A stretch of 51,020 bases of DNA from UBA6902 sp964393845 (GCA_964393845.1 CAYMUX010000007.1:1-51020), one strand, 5' to 3'. Counted from the stretch's first letter, positions 15,449 through 24,364 are shown. The notes: generated by a model from the sequence alone, not told the origin. Program-made: numbers and translations.

Positions 15449-15928
15449 TTAGGCAGCATAAACCTGCCTCGACATTGTCACAATGGGCTTTGACGCAGTT
15501 CTCACGAGCCTCTGTAATTCACTTGAAGTTATATTCCCGTTGTCGGTTACGCTCGGACTCAGCAATACGATATCAACGGAGTTTTTCTGTTTAAGAAAGT
15601 CTTTTATCGCTGAAACCGCATCTAATGCCACTATATACACACTTGTAATAACGCCGGCATTTTGAAATTTTTCAGTGAGTATGTTGATTCTTTCTATTGA
15701 TTCACTTTCGATCTTCCCCGATAAAATTTCCCTTGCTGTCTCATGCTCGCCTGCCTCTGCAAAAGTAACCGCAGTCATGACGTCTTCCAGGCTTTTCAGG
15801 AAACTCCTTTTGTGAGTCATCAAGATGGTTAAATCTTTATTCATTGTCTTTGCAAGATCAACGGCATAAGAAAGTCCTTCATCAAAATCTTCATTTTGAT
15901 AAGTAACGAATAATATTTGTCTTCCCAT
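15449..15928 (-). CDS. USP-fold protein with internal FAEAGE module (copy 2)
   Basis: 159 residues from ATG 15928, which has AGGAGGT 5 nt upstream; the frame is open for 7 more codons but without a ribosome site. GRQILFVTYQNEDFDEGLSY, strand DLTILMTHK, module 47-69 (LEDVMTAVTFAEAGEHETAR), helix, then DIVLLSPSVTDNG and SKPIVTMSRQVYAA. The module sits at the same residues as in 11445-11930. No ATP loop. First gene of a unit that continues with TauE/SafE, TIGR02186-type and two USP genes; sigma54-type promoter at 15959. Confidence 0.78.
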   Translation of the reverse strand: MGRQILFVTYQNEDFDEGLSYAVDLAKTMNKDLTILMTHKRSFLKSLEDVMTAVTFAEAGEHETAREILSGKIESESIERINILTEKFQNAGVITSVYIVALDAVSAIKDFLKQKNSVDIVLLSPSVTDNGNITSSELQRLVRTASKPIVTMSRQVYAA

Positions 15929-15958
15929 TTTTAACCTCCTGAATTCCACCCTTCATAA

Positions 15959-15974
15959 AGCATTAGCCATGCCA
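15959..15974 (-). promoter_or_regulatory. Sigma54-type promoter of the 15928 unit
   Basis: On the minus strand TGGCATGGCTAATGCT: GG and GC exactly 10 bp apart, the best -12 of the four such promoters in this window. It is 31 bp before the start codon. Confidence 0.65.
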
Positions 15975-16023
15975 CTTGAGAACACACTGAATTTAAAAGA
16001 AAAAATTATGAGGATAAAATTTA

Positions 16024-16038
16024 TGTTAAGAATATGAA
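16024..16038. promoter_or_regulatory. Candidate enhancer GTTAAGAATATGAAC
   Basis: Fifteen-bp site with one good half (TGAAC) and one weaker half, 50 bp upstream of the sigma54-type promoter, the same distance as the sites at 12037 and 21266. Confidence 0.4.
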
Positions 16039-16141
16039 CGGTGCAAGGGAGGTTGATTCTTGCAATTCCAGGTTACAATTTGGAGCTAATTTATTGATTA
16101 AAAGAAGGAATGAGGGTGATAAGAGATAAAATTGTCATACC

Positions 16142-16156
16142 GTTCAGAATCTGAAC
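16142..16156. promoter_or_regulatory. Candidate enhancer GTTCAGAATCTGAAC
   Basis: The most symmetrical site of this type: GTTCAG-AAT-CTGAAC, and the symmetry extends to ACC/GGT on each side. It lies about 168 bp upstream of the promoter at 15959, a usual enhancer distance. Confidence 0.55.
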
Positions 16157-16274
16157 GGTGTTAACAGTGATTTTCAATATTAAACCGTCTGTATCAGACG
16201 CCGGAAGCGATATCGGCCTTGCCATCAAATTTGAAATGGACATCGTAAGGGTGAATGGTTTACAAATTATATTT

Positions 16275-16796
16275 TCATACCATTAATACTGCATTAGACA
16301 ACTCATTAAACACTTCCACTATCCTCACAAGTCCTACTAACTTTTTATGGTCTTCTAAAACAGGCAATAAGATAAGATCGTTGTGAATCATCATATACGC
16401 CGCCTTTGTAATAGGGTCAGCGGGCTGCGCAAAGACTTTAGCAGGAACCATTGCTTCGCTTACAGGACGCTCCGCAGCCTCTTTGGATTCCTTATTGAAA
16501 AGACTATCCCATAAAACCGACAACCCTGACTCGGCTTCTTCATGGATCTGTGCCTTTGTGGTGGGCTTCAGGAATTTCGGCTCGAGTCCCCTCAGAATAT
16601 CCTTGAGGCCCAAGGTGCCTACAAGATTATATTTTTCGTCAAAGATGAGTATCGTTATCGGGTGAATACACTTTTCTTTTGTTAGGAGGGATTTCTTGAT
16701 AATCCCTATGGCCTGCCTTATAGAGAACCAGTAGGGTATGTGCGGGTACTCAAAGACATCGACCATCAAATCTTTTACAAGCTTACTGTTTGACAT
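16275..16796 (-). CDS. CBS-pair domain protein (copy 2)
   Basis: 173 residues from ATG 16796 (MSNSKLVKDLMVDVFEYPHI), chosen for its AAGGAG ribosome site and match to the paralogue at 252-779; an ATG at 16826 abuts the upstream stop and would add 10 residues. Two CBS motifs at about 10-75 and 110-168, alone in the protein. Last gene of the unit 21160-16275, directly after the NtrC-type regulator. CBS pairs typically sense adenine nucleotides; it may report energy state to the two-component pair (inference). Confidence 0.85.
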   Translation of the reverse strand: MSNSKLVKDLMVDVFEYPHIPYWFSIRQAIGIIKKSLLTKEKCIHPITILIFDEKYNLVGTLGLKDILRGLEPKFLKPTTKAQIHEEAESGLSVLWDSLFNKESKEAAERPVSEAMVPAKVFAQPADPITKAAYMMIHNDLILLPVLEDHKKLVGLVRIVEVFNELSNAVLMV

Positions 16797-16826
16797 ATGA
16801 TCTCCTTGTTTATTTTTTTCAAACAT

Positions 16827-18158
16827 CTACTCCTCTTTTAAAATCTTCCACAGACTCGTCCGTGAGATGCCGAGGACTTCCGATGCCTTTGTCCTGTTGC
16901 CGCTGAACATCTTAAGGACTTTTTCCGCGTATTCTTTGACAAGCTCATCAGCGGTCTTCAGTTTGTCGGGATCAAGGGTTTCGATTTGCAAAAGACGGAT
17001 GCTCTGGGGGATGCTCTCAGGCGTGATCACGGATGTCTTTTCGAGGATGATCGCGCGCTCCACGATGTTTTCAAGCTCTCTGACATTTCCGGGGAAGCTG
17101 TAATTCATCAGGATGTCCATCGCCTCTTTTGTGAACCCTGTTATCTTCTTGCCGGACTTCGGAAGATGCTTACGGAGAAAATATGCGCTCAGGGGTTTTA
17201 TATCGTCAATCCGCTCTCTCAAAGGCGGGATGCTGATCTCCATGACATTCAGCCTGTAGTACAAATCTTCCCTGAACCTGCTGTCGGAGATGAGGCGCTT
17301 TACATCCTGGTTTGTAGCGGCGATGAATCTCACGTCAACTTTTAAAGGCTTTGTTCCACCTACTCTGAAAAATTCGCCTTCCTCAACGACCTTCAATAGC
17401 TTTGCCTGCAAATTCGGCGACAACTCCGATATTTCGTCAAGGAAGAGTGTGCCTGTATCCGCAATTTCCACAAGCCCCTGCTTTGTCATGACCGCGCCAG
17501 TGAACGCGCCTTTTTCGTGTCCTAACAGCTCACTGGAAAGCAGCTCCTCTGTCAGTGTCGCGCAGTTTATGGATAAGATCGGTTTGTCCTTTCTCCTGCT
17601 GCTGGAATGTATTATCTTCGCGATGAGGCTTTTACCGACCCCGCTTTCTCCTGTAAGAAATACGCTGCAATCCGAATCCTTCATCCCGTCAATGACAGTC
17701 AATATTTTTTTCATGCTTTCGCTTTTTGCTATGACGGGGACTTCCCTGTTCATGCCGAGGAATGTTTTTAAGGCGATGTTCTCTTTCTTCAGAGTCTTCT
17801 TTTCGTAAATTTTATTGACCCGCAGCGTCAATTCATCCAGATCAAAGGGCTTTGTTATATAATCATATGCGCCTTTTTTCATGGCTTCAATTGCTGAGCT
17901 GATGCTTCCGAAGCCGGTTATAATAATTACCTCTGTCTCCGGGTGTTTCTCCTTTATCTTATCGAGAAGTTCGATGCCGCTCATATACGGCATTTTGATA
18001 TCGGTGATGAGGACGTCAAAGTATTCGGCTTCGATCTTTTGCAAGGCCTCTCTACCGTTTTTTACCGCAGCGGCGTGATAGCCCTCCTCCTGCAATGTGT
18101 CGAGGATGTTGTTCAGTGTTATCTCTTCATCCTCTGCAATGAGTATCTTAAAATTCAT
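16827..18158 (-). CDS. NtrC-family sigma54 activator (regulator 1)
   Basis: 443 residues. Receiver 1-118 with D9-E-D acidic pocket region, phospho-acceptor D53 (LITDIKMPYMSG) and K in YITKPFDL. AAA+ domain about 140-370 with GESGVGKS, the sigma54-contact loop GAFTGA (GHEKGAFTGAVMT) and Walker B LFLDEISEL. Fis-type helix-turn-helix at the end (NRTKASEVLGISRTSLWKIL). Starts 2 bp after the stop of its kinase. Paralogue at 21313-22644 has the same length and a near-identical recognition helix. Likely activates the sigma54-type promoters in this block. Confidence 0.93.
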   Translation of the reverse strand: MNFKILIAEDEEITLNNILDTLQEEGYHAAAVKNGREALQKIEAEYFDVLITDIKMPYMSGIELLDKIKEKHPETEVIIITGFGSISSAIEAMKKGAYDYITKPFDLDELTLRVNKIYEKKTLKKENIALKTFLGMNREVPVIAKSESMKKILTVIDGMKDSDCSVFLTGESGVGKSLIAKIIHSSSRRKDKPILSINCATLTEELLSSELLGHEKGAFTGAVMTKQGLVEIADTGTLFLDEISELSPNLQAKLLKVVEEGEFFRVGGTKPLKVDVRFIAATNQDVKRLISDSRFREDLYYRLNVMEISIPPLRERIDDIKPLSAYFLRKHLPKSGKKITGFTKEAMDILMNYSFPGNVRELENIVERAIILEKTSVITPESIPQSIRLLQIETLDPDKLKTADELVKEYAEKVLKMFSGNRTKASEVLGISRTSLWKILKEE

Positions 18159-18160
18159 GG

Positions 18161-19855
18161 CTATGCATTCTCCTTCGGCAATGTGACAATGAATGTTGTC
18201 CCCTTTCCTTCTTCGCTCTCAACGATTATTTCTCCATTGTGTTTCTGAATAATATTAAAGACAATGGCAAGTCCCAATCCGGTCCCTTTATCTTTTGTCG
18301 TGAAGAACGGTTCAAATATCTTTTCCGCAGTTTCTTTCGGCATTCCCCTGCCCGTATCGGACACCTTTATTTCTACCGAATCTTTTTCGGTTTCGATTTT
18401 TGTCTTAAGATTACCCTCTCCCGCCATAGCTTCAATGGCGTTGACGAATAAATTGATGAAGACCTGTTCAATCTGCTCGGGGTCCGCATTTATCATTACA
18501 TCGGATATTGAGTCCAGCGTAAATTTTATATTCTCCGTATTCATCGAGTTTCCCAATTGTCTGTACACGCCGGCAACAAGATTGTTTAATTCCACTTCCC
18601 TGGGCTGCGGTTTACGCCCTCTTGCAAACTCAAGGAGGTCGCCGACGATTTTTTTGACTCTCATGGACTGGCCGAAAATATCCGCCAATCCGGTTTTGAT
18701 AAACACAGGGCATCCTTCGCCTGATTTCTTGATAAGCCTCTGCGCAGTCGTATAGATGTTGTTAAGAGGATTATTAAGCTCATGCGCAACTCCGGAGGCA
18801 AGCGTTCCTATGGATGCAAGTTTTTTTGCCTCGACAAGCAGGGTCTGTTTTTCATGCAGGAGGTCCAGGCTCTTCTCAAGGGATTCTTGCGTCAATTGAA
18901 GATGATCAAGCATCGTGTTGAAAGACAGGGCCAGAGAATATGTCTCGTCATGTTCTCTGATAGGCGCTCTTAATGCGATATCTCCTTCTGAAATTTTTCT
19001 CGTAATTTCAGCGAGCCTTTTAATCGGAGCGACTATATACGAGGATGTCTTATATATAATTAAAGGACCTATTATGCAGAGCAGGGCAAGGGCCAGAAGT
19101 AAATAGCGCTGTGTCAACGTAACAAAAGAATTGACCTTTTGCCTCTCGCTTTCCGCTGTTTTATTTGTGATTTCTTCAAGCTTGTTCCCGACAACCTGCA
19201 GGTCATTTATTAATATATCGCTTTTACCGTATGCGGAGAAAAGATTATTGACGGCTTTCACATAAGGGGCACATTCAAAACAGAAAGGGACCAGGTTTTT
19301 TATCTGCAAAACCGCCGCATCCAATTTAGTAAGAGAATTTTTATCGCGGAAAAGCATGTAATTTTTTTCCAAAAGCCTTAAATGGAGAATGAAGCTTGTT
19401 GACAGCTCATCTGCATGTTTCTTCGATGCCGCAAGGGACTCCAGCTTCCTGCCTTCTTCCCTGACTTTTTCAACGACGTCTGTTTCCTTCTGGTAATTTA
19501 TATATAATTCATATATGAGACCTGAATACTTCTGAAGGTTTCTGCGAAACTGCAAAAAGTCCTCTTTGCCGATATCTTCAACTATTTCAGGGGAAATATT
19601 GTTGACTGAATTGACGGCTGCGTCCACTGCATCCTGAAAAAATTTGTAATATGCAGCGTCTTTATGAAGCAGGAAGTTTTTTTCATTCCTTCTGACCTCA
19701 AGCACCTCCTGCGTCAGGCTGTCGGCTATCTGCACAAAGCCCTGTCTTTTTTTGACGTCATTTAGATATTCATAACTCAGCAGGCCGCCGAATATGACGA
19801 TTAAAGAGGGGATAGAGATGCCGATGATCATCTTATGCCAGATTTTTAAATTCAT
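18161..19855 (-). CDS. Membrane histidine kinase with helical bimodular (HBM-like) sensor (kinase 1)
   Basis: 564 residues. Membrane helix 9-28; periplasmic all-helical domain 32-248 with two HBM-type marks, RRNEKNFLLHKD (55-66) and LLEKNYMLFRDKN (161-173); a Cys pair C192-F-E-C195; membrane helix 251-270; HAMP about 272-325; HisKA with H358 (GVAHELNNPLNNI); HATPase (NLFVNAIEAM, DTGRGMP, GTGLGLAI). HBM domains of chemoreceptors bind organic acids. The Cys pair suggests redox or metal sensing here, which is inference. The NtrB-like HELNNP transmitter fits its NtrC-type partner. Confidence 0.92.
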   Translation of the reverse strand: MNLKIWHKMIIGISIPSLIVIFGGLLSYEYLNDVKKRQGFVQIADSLTQEVLEVRRNEKNFLLHKDAAYYKFFQDAVDAAVNSVNNISPEIVEDIGKEDFLQFRRNLQKYSGLIYELYINYQKETDVVEKVREEGRKLESLAASKKHADELSTSFILHLRLLEKNYMLFRDKNSLTKLDAAVLQIKNLVPFCFECAPYVKAVNNLFSAYGKSDILINDLQVVGNKLEEITNKTAESERQKVNSFVTLTQRYLLLALALLCIIGPLIIYKTSSYIVAPIKRLAEITRKISEGDIALRAPIREHDETYSLALSFNTMLDHLQLTQESLEKSLDLLHEKQTLLVEAKKLASIGTLASGVAHELNNPLNNIYTTAQRLIKKSGEGCPVFIKTGLADIFGQSMRVKKIVGDLLEFARGRKPQPREVELNNLVAGVYRQLGNSMNTENIKFTLDSISDVMINADPEQIEQVFINLFVNAIEAMAGEGNLKTKIETEKDSVEIKVSDTGRGMPKETAEKIFEPFFTTKDKGTGLGLAIVFNIIQKHNGEIIVESEEGKGTTFIVTLPKENA

Positions 19856-19937
19856 TACCGACTCATGATCAAAGAACCTGGATCAAGTGTGACATCCGGC
19901 TAACTTAAGATCGAAAACATCTTGCTGAAACCTCAAG

Positions 19938-20789
19938 TTACTTCACCACGAGAACAGGACACCGTGTATGACCGATGACCCTTGCTGTGACGCTCCCCAT
20001 AAAAATTCTCGTTATCCCTGTCCTGCCGTGGGTCCCCATCACAATCGTATCGGCATTCAATTGTGACGCGAGATCAATAATGACCTTATACGGCTCTCCC
20101 TGCCTGACGAATGTTTCAGCATTTACACCGGCATCCAATGCTTTCTTTTTAACGCCTTCAAGGTATGCTTTTGTCTTCTCGATCATTTTATCCAGCAGTC
20201 CGGGGGCCTGTGTCTCGAATTCCTCTGTGACATCTACCGCGCTTACTATCTTCAATGAACCATCATATGCATTTGCATAATTGATTGCCTCTTCGATCGC
20301 CGCTTCGCTGTTTTTTGAACCATCTGCAGCTACGAGAATATTATTCCATCCGATGGAAGATGCCCCCGGAACTACAAGAATCTTGCCTTTATAATGACCG
20401 ATAACTTTTGCGGTTACACTCCCCATCAGCGCCCTCTCAAGATGGCTTTTCCCCCGCCTGCCCAACATGATCAATTCGCATCGTTCCTCTTCCGCAACCT
20501 CAATTATTTTCTGGAAGGGATCGCCTTCTTCCAGCCTTGTCTTTATTGAAGCCTTTCCCTCATCAGCTATTTCCATAGCCTCGGCAAGTACTTTTTCCCC
20601 GGGGCCTTTCAGAACGTTGCTTAAATTGCTTATGCCTATAAGTGAAAGATCTCCGTGATATGGAGGATTGATCGTTAGAACGGTTAACCATTTTTTGCCG
20701 TCAAAGGCAAGTTTGAAAGATTGTCTCAGTGCGTTTTTACTTGCCTCTGAACCGTCCACTGCTACAAGAATTTTATTGTATTTACCCAC
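19938..20789 (-). CDS. Tandem universal stress protein
   Basis: 283 residues, two USP domains (about 1-143 and 147-283). Both ATP loops fit G-2x-G-9x-G(S/T): LGRRGKSHLERALMGSVTA and MGTHGRTGITRIFMGSVTA. The first domain resembles the single-domain USP at 12163-12585. ATG has AGGAGGCATAGGC upstream. Sits between the double FAEAGE protein and the kinase/regulator pair in one minus-strand unit. Confidence 0.92.
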   Translation of the reverse strand: MGKYNKILVAVDGSEASKNALRQSFKLAFDGKKWLTVLTINPPYHGDLSLIGISNLSNVLKGPGEKVLAEAMEIADEGKASIKTRLEEGDPFQKIIEVAEEERCELIMLGRRGKSHLERALMGSVTAKVIGHYKGKILVVPGASSIGWNNILVAADGSKNSEAAIEEAINYANAYDGSLKIVSAVDVTEEFETQAPGLLDKMIEKTKAYLEGVKKKALDAGVNAETFVRQGEPYKVIIDLASQLNADTIVMGTHGRTGITRIFMGSVTARVIGHTRCPVLVVK

Positions 20790-20863
20790 TGCCTATGCCT
20801 CCTGTATTAAAAATAACTTTATCAGAGATTCTATGTGTGATCTCCATCATCCGATATCTGAAA

Positions 20864-21160
20864 TTATACATTAACAGTTCTTTGATATGCCTTTTGATGA
20901 GTCCCTTTGATTGTCCTGAGCTTTTCTTCCGCTTCTTCCAGTATCCCGGCTGCCTTTTCGTGCTCTCCTGCTTCCGCAAAGGTAATTGCCATTGAAATCA
21001 GGTCGTCGACGGTCAGATGGACTTTTTCTCTGAGTTCCGCAATTGCGTTGCCGGGACCGGTATCCTCATTCAGAAGCTGTCTCGCAGTTTCAGCTTCACC
21101 GGCCTCAGCAAAAGCGACTGCTGCCATTGCGTTCTCGAATATCCTTGATAGTCCTTTCAT
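20864..21160 (-). CDS. Double FAEAGE-module protein, 98 residues
   Basis: Two module copies in tandem: residues 8-30 (FENAMAAVAFAEAGEAETAR) and 51-75 (VDDLISMAITFAEAGEHEKA), joined by a charged linker. No other domain. The copies look like two helical hairpins and resemble TPR repeats (small residue, AGE turn, then ETA/EKA). Strong AAGGAGGT ribosome site. First gene of the unit driven by the sigma54-type promoter at 21197, ahead of a tandem USP and kinase 1 / regulator 1 genes. Function unknown; a protein-protein adaptor is a reasonable guess. Confidence 0.82.
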   Translation of the reverse strand: MKGLSRIFENAMAAVAFAEAGEAETARQLLNEDTGPGNAIAELREKVHLTVDDLISMAITFAEAGEHEKAAGILEEAEEKLRTIKGTHQKAYQRTVNV

Positions 21161-21196
21161 TTGCTTACCTCCTTATTGAGCTTTTACAAATGAGAG

Positions 21197-21212
21197 ATCA
21201 AAGGGCGTGCCA
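21197..21212 (-). promoter_or_regulatory. Sigma54-type promoter of the 21160 unit
   Basis: On the minus strand TGGCACGCCCTTTGAT: GG-N10-GA with full TGGCAC. It is 37 bp before the start codon, the same offset as for the 11930 unit, with which it shares TGGCACGCC. Confidence 0.65.
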
Positions 21213-21265
21213 GAGGACAACTGTTTGAAAAAAAATGAAATTAAAAACAGGCCGGTAAAATTACT

Positions 21266-21280
21266 GTTTCAAGAATGAAC
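21266..21280. promoter_or_regulatory. Candidate enhancer GTTTCAAGAATGAAC
   Basis: Palindrome of the GTTnCA-N3-nTGAAC type, 54 bp upstream of the promoter; embedded in a block that is almost the same as at 12019-12062 (CAGGCCGGTA, AATT, GTTTCAA, ATGAAC, TGAACAG in the same order and spacing). Confidence 0.5.
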
Positions 21281-21312
21281 ATGGCTGAACAGATTTGATT
21301 TGATAGGTTTAT

Positions 21313-22644
21313 TTATTTATTTCCCAATATACGCCAGAGGCTTGTTCGCGAAATGCCGAGCAGCTCCGCTGCCTTTGATTTATTACCTTCACAATATTCA
21401 AGCACCTTTTCCGCATAAACTTTGCTGATTTCATCGAGATTCTTGATCCTGTTCGGGTCTATGGTTTCAACCTGGAACAGCTTGATGGTCTGAGGAAGAC
21501 TCTCAGGCCTGATTTGAAGGGTTTTTTCCAGGATCACCGCCCTTTCAATAATATTCTCCAGCTCTCTTACATTACCGGGAAAGCCGTATGACATGAGCAT
21601 CCCGACTGCTTCCTCACTGATAATTGCTATTTTCTTGTTTGCCTTCTTTGACTGTTTTTCCAGAAAATGTTTACTGAGCGGAATAATGTCTTCCCGTCTC
21701 TCCCTGAGAGGCGGAATGTAAATATCCATAACGTTTAATCTGTAAAATAAGTCTTCCCTGAATCTGCCTTCGGCAACAAGGGTATTTATATTCTGATTCG
21801 TAGCGGCTATAAATCTGACATCGACTTTGACGGTCCGGGTGCCGCCGACTCTCATGAAGTCACGGTCCTCTATGACCTTCAATAACTTGGCCTGAAGGGT
21901 TGGCGTCATCTCAGCTATCTCGTCTAAAAACAAACTGCCTTTATTTGCGATCTCAATCAGGCCCTGTTTTGTCGCAACAGCGCCTGTAAATGCGCCTCTT
22001 TCATGGCCGAACAACTCGCTTGCCAGCAGCTCTTCCGTGAAGATAGCGCAGTTGACGGCCAGGAAGGGCCTGTCTTTTCTTAGTCCCGAATAGTGGATCA
22101 GCTTTGCCACAAGACCCTTGCCGACCCCGCTCTCTCCTGTCAACAGGACATTACAATCTGAATTGACAATACTGTTGATGACATCAATCACCTTTTTCAT
22201 CATCTTGCTTTTGGCGATGATCGGGGTATCTTTACCTAAACCGAGGGATATTTTAAAGGCGATGTTTTCCTTCTCCAGTCTCTTTATGTCCTGTATCTTC
22301 TTGACCTTCAGACTCAGCTCATCGAGGTTGAATGGTTTGGTTACGTAATCAAAGGCCCCCTTTTTCATCGCATTCACTGCCGACTCTATACTGCCGAAGC
22401 CGGTAATTATTATTACTTCCATGTCGATGCCCTTCGCTTTCACTTCATCGAGCAGTGTCAAGCCGTCCATGCCGGGCATTTTTATATCGGCAATCAGAAT
22501 ATCGAAGTCTTCTTTCTCTAACTTCTTAAGCGCATCGAGACCGTTTCCTACTCCTGTTACTGAATAACCTTCCTGCTCAAGCGCATAAGTGAGATGTTTG
22601 AGTGTTATCTCTTCATCTTCGGCAACCAATATTTTTAAACTCAT
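21313..22644 (-). CDS. NtrC-family sigma54 activator (regulator 2)
   Basis: 443 residues, paralogue of 16827-18158. Receiver with D53 (LIADIKMPGMDG) and K in YVTKPFNL; AAA+ domain with GESGVGKG, GHERGAFTGAVAT and LFLDEIAEM; Fis-type helix-turn-helix NKSKAAELLGISRTSLWRIL. Walker A ends in GKG rather than GKT/S, so the usual hydroxyl residue after the lysine is glycine. It follows kinase 2 by 31 bp. The recognition helix is nearly the same as in regulator 1, so the two may read overlapping site sets. Confidence 0.92.
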   Translation of the reverse strand: MSLKILVAEDEEITLKHLTYALEQEGYSVTGVGNGLDALKKLEKEDFDILIADIKMPGMDGLTLLDEVKAKGIDMEVIIITGFGSIESAVNAMKKGAFDYVTKPFNLDELSLKVKKIQDIKRLEKENIAFKISLGLGKDTPIIAKSKMMKKVIDVINSIVNSDCNVLLTGESGVGKGLVAKLIHYSGLRKDRPFLAVNCAIFTEELLASELFGHERGAFTGAVATKQGLIEIANKGSLFLDEIAEMTPTLQAKLLKVIEDRDFMRVGGTRTVKVDVRFIAATNQNINTLVAEGRFREDLFYRLNVMDIYIPPLRERREDIIPLSKHFLEKQSKKANKKIAIISEEAVGMLMSYGFPGNVRELENIIERAVILEKTLQIRPESLPQTIKLFQVETIDPNRIKNLDEISKVYAEKVLEYCEGNKSKAAELLGISRTSLWRILGNK

Positions 22645-22675
22645 GTGTCTCCCGGCAAATCCGGCAGTTTTTTAT

Positions 22676-24364
22676 CTAACCGGGTAAAGTTATTACAAAT
22701 GTTGTTCCCTTATTCGGTCCACTGTTAACTGATATTTCTCCGTTATGCTTGCCTATTATACCGTAAACAATTGCTAATCCCAAACCAGTGCCTTTCTCCT
22801 TTGTCGTAAAGAAGGGGTCGAATATCCTCGGTATATCTTCCGGTGAGATGCCTTTGCCTGTGTCGGAAACATTGATACGAACGGAATCGTCAACTTTATC
22901 AATTCCGATACTTAACAAACCGCTTTCCCCCATAGCATCTACGGCATTGATGAAGAGATTAATAAAAACCTGCTCCAGGAGATGCCTGTCGGCCCGTAAT
23001 TCAATTTCTTCAGGACTCCGGAGCTTGAGCTGTATGTTTGATATCTGGACAGAAGCCTTTATCTGTGACAGCACATCTTTTACCACGCTGACTATATTAA
23101 TTTTCTTCAGCTCCGGCGCTTTCTGTCTTGCGAACTCAAGGAGGTCGCTTACTATCCGTTTGACCCTCAGGGTTTGAGAAAAAATATCCTTCATCGTTTC
23201 TTTGACTATTGGGGGACATTTGTCCAGATCAAGTTCCTTTGCCATTATCTGCGCAGCAAGATAGATGTTGTTAAGTGGATTGTTAAGCTCATGAGCAACG
23301 CCTGAGGCAAGGGTCCCGATGGAAGCCAGTTTTTCTGCCACTACCAGTTGAGCCTGTTTTTCATGGAGAAGCTCCAGGCTCTTTCCCAAAGATTCCTGTG
23401 TCAACTGGAGATGATCGAGCATTGTATTGAAAGATAAAGCAAGTGAGAAGGTTTCATCATGTTCTCTGAGAGGCGCGCGCAGTGTTATATCTCCCTCGGA
23501 TATTTTACGTGTAATGTCTGCAAGTCTGTTAATCGGAGCTACTATATAAGTAGCAGTCTTATATACAATAAGGGGGCCTAAAGTACAAAGAAGACCGAGG
23601 GCTATGAGTAAAAGCTTCTTTGTGCGCGTAATAAATAAGCTGATCTTTTGTCTTTCACGGAGGGCTATCCCCCTGGTCGTTTCCTCAATGCTGTTCCCGG
23701 TGAGCTGCAAGTCATTTGCAATCGCATCGCTTTTATTGTAGATTGTAAACAGATTATGTACAGCTTTTATGTATGGGTTGCACTCATTGCATATCGGAGT
23801 TACATTCTTTAAATCTGAAAGTCCTTTGTTTAGGGTAATAAAAGAATTCTTGTCACGAAAGAGCATATGGTTTTTTTCCAAAAGTCTCAAGTGAAGAATA
23901 AAGCTTGTAGTGATATCTTGAGCATGTTGCCCCTGCGATACAAAAGCTTCCAGTTTCCTCCCTTCCGCCCTGACTTCCTCAACAACACTGGTTTCTTGCA
24001 GGTAACTCTCATAAAGGCTGTTCAAAAGACTTAAGTATGTTTTAAGAGATTTATCAAGTAAAGAGAACTCATGTTTTCCTATCTCTTCAACGGTTTTTGG
24101 AGAAATATTCTTCATTACATCGGCTATAACAAAGACAGCAGCATCAAGATTATTAAAATGCCGGGAGTCTTTGTAATGAAAAAAATTCTTTTCATTCCGT
24201 CTCACTTCAAGGGCATGTTCTCTAAAGTCATCTGCAATCTGGATAAACTCCTGTCTTTTATTAACCTCGTTTATATAGCTGTAAGTCAAAATGCTGCCGA
24301 AAACGACAATGAGGGATGGTATGGATATGCCGATAATCAGCTTATGCCAGATTTTTAATTGCAT
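22676..24364 (-). CDS. Membrane histidine kinase with helical bimodular (HBM-like) sensor (kinase 2)
   Basis: 562 residues, paralogue of kinase 1 with the same layout: membrane helices 9-28 and 251-270, RRNEKNFFHYKD (55-66), LLEKNHMLFRDKN (161-173), Cys pair C192-N-E-C195, HAMP, H358 in GVAHELNNPLNNI, HATPase with DTGKGIS and GTGLGLAI. The transmitter is most conserved between the paralogues; the sensor diverges except at the marks above and the Cys pair. Follows the USP-like gene 24525-24992 across a hairpin. Confidence 0.92.
   Translation of the reverse strand: MQLKIWHKLIIGISIPSLIVVFGSILTYSYINEVNKRQEFIQIADDFREHALEVRRNEKNFFHYKDSRHFNNLDAAVFVIADVMKNISPKTVEEIGKHEFSLLDKSLKTYLSLLNSLYESYLQETSVVEEVRAEGRKLEAFVSQGQHAQDITTSFILHLRLLEKNHMLFRDKNSFITLNKGLSDLKNVTPICNECNPYIKAVHNLFTIYNKSDAIANDLQLTGNSIEETTRGIALRERQKISLFITRTKKLLLIALGLLCTLGPLIVYKTATYIVAPINRLADITRKISEGDITLRAPLREHDETFSLALSFNTMLDHLQLTQESLGKSLELLHEKQAQLVVAEKLASIGTLASGVAHELNNPLNNIYLAAQIMAKELDLDKCPPIVKETMKDIFSQTLRVKRIVSDLLEFARQKAPELKKINIVSVVKDVLSQIKASVQISNIQLKLRSPEEIELRADRHLLEQVFINLFINAVDAMGESGLLSIGIDKVDDSVRINVSDTGKGISPEDIPRIFDPFFTTKEKGTGLGLAIVYGIIGKHNGEISVNSGPNKGTTFVITLPG

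Larger units (their letters stand above)
15929..16274. other. Regulatory intergenic region upstream of the 15928 unit
   Basis: 346 bp without a gene, AT-rich. It holds a sigma54-type promoter (15959-15974) and two 15-bp palindromes of one type (16024 and 16142), all serving the minus-strand unit. The stretch 16160-16274, beyond the stop of the CBS gene, shows nothing further that I can support. Confidence 0.6.

Noticed and set aside
19856..19937. Possible fifth sigma54 promoter in front of kinase 1 (GG ... GA near CACTTGATC)
   Set aside because: The spacing is 11 bp instead of 10 and the TGGCA core is absent.
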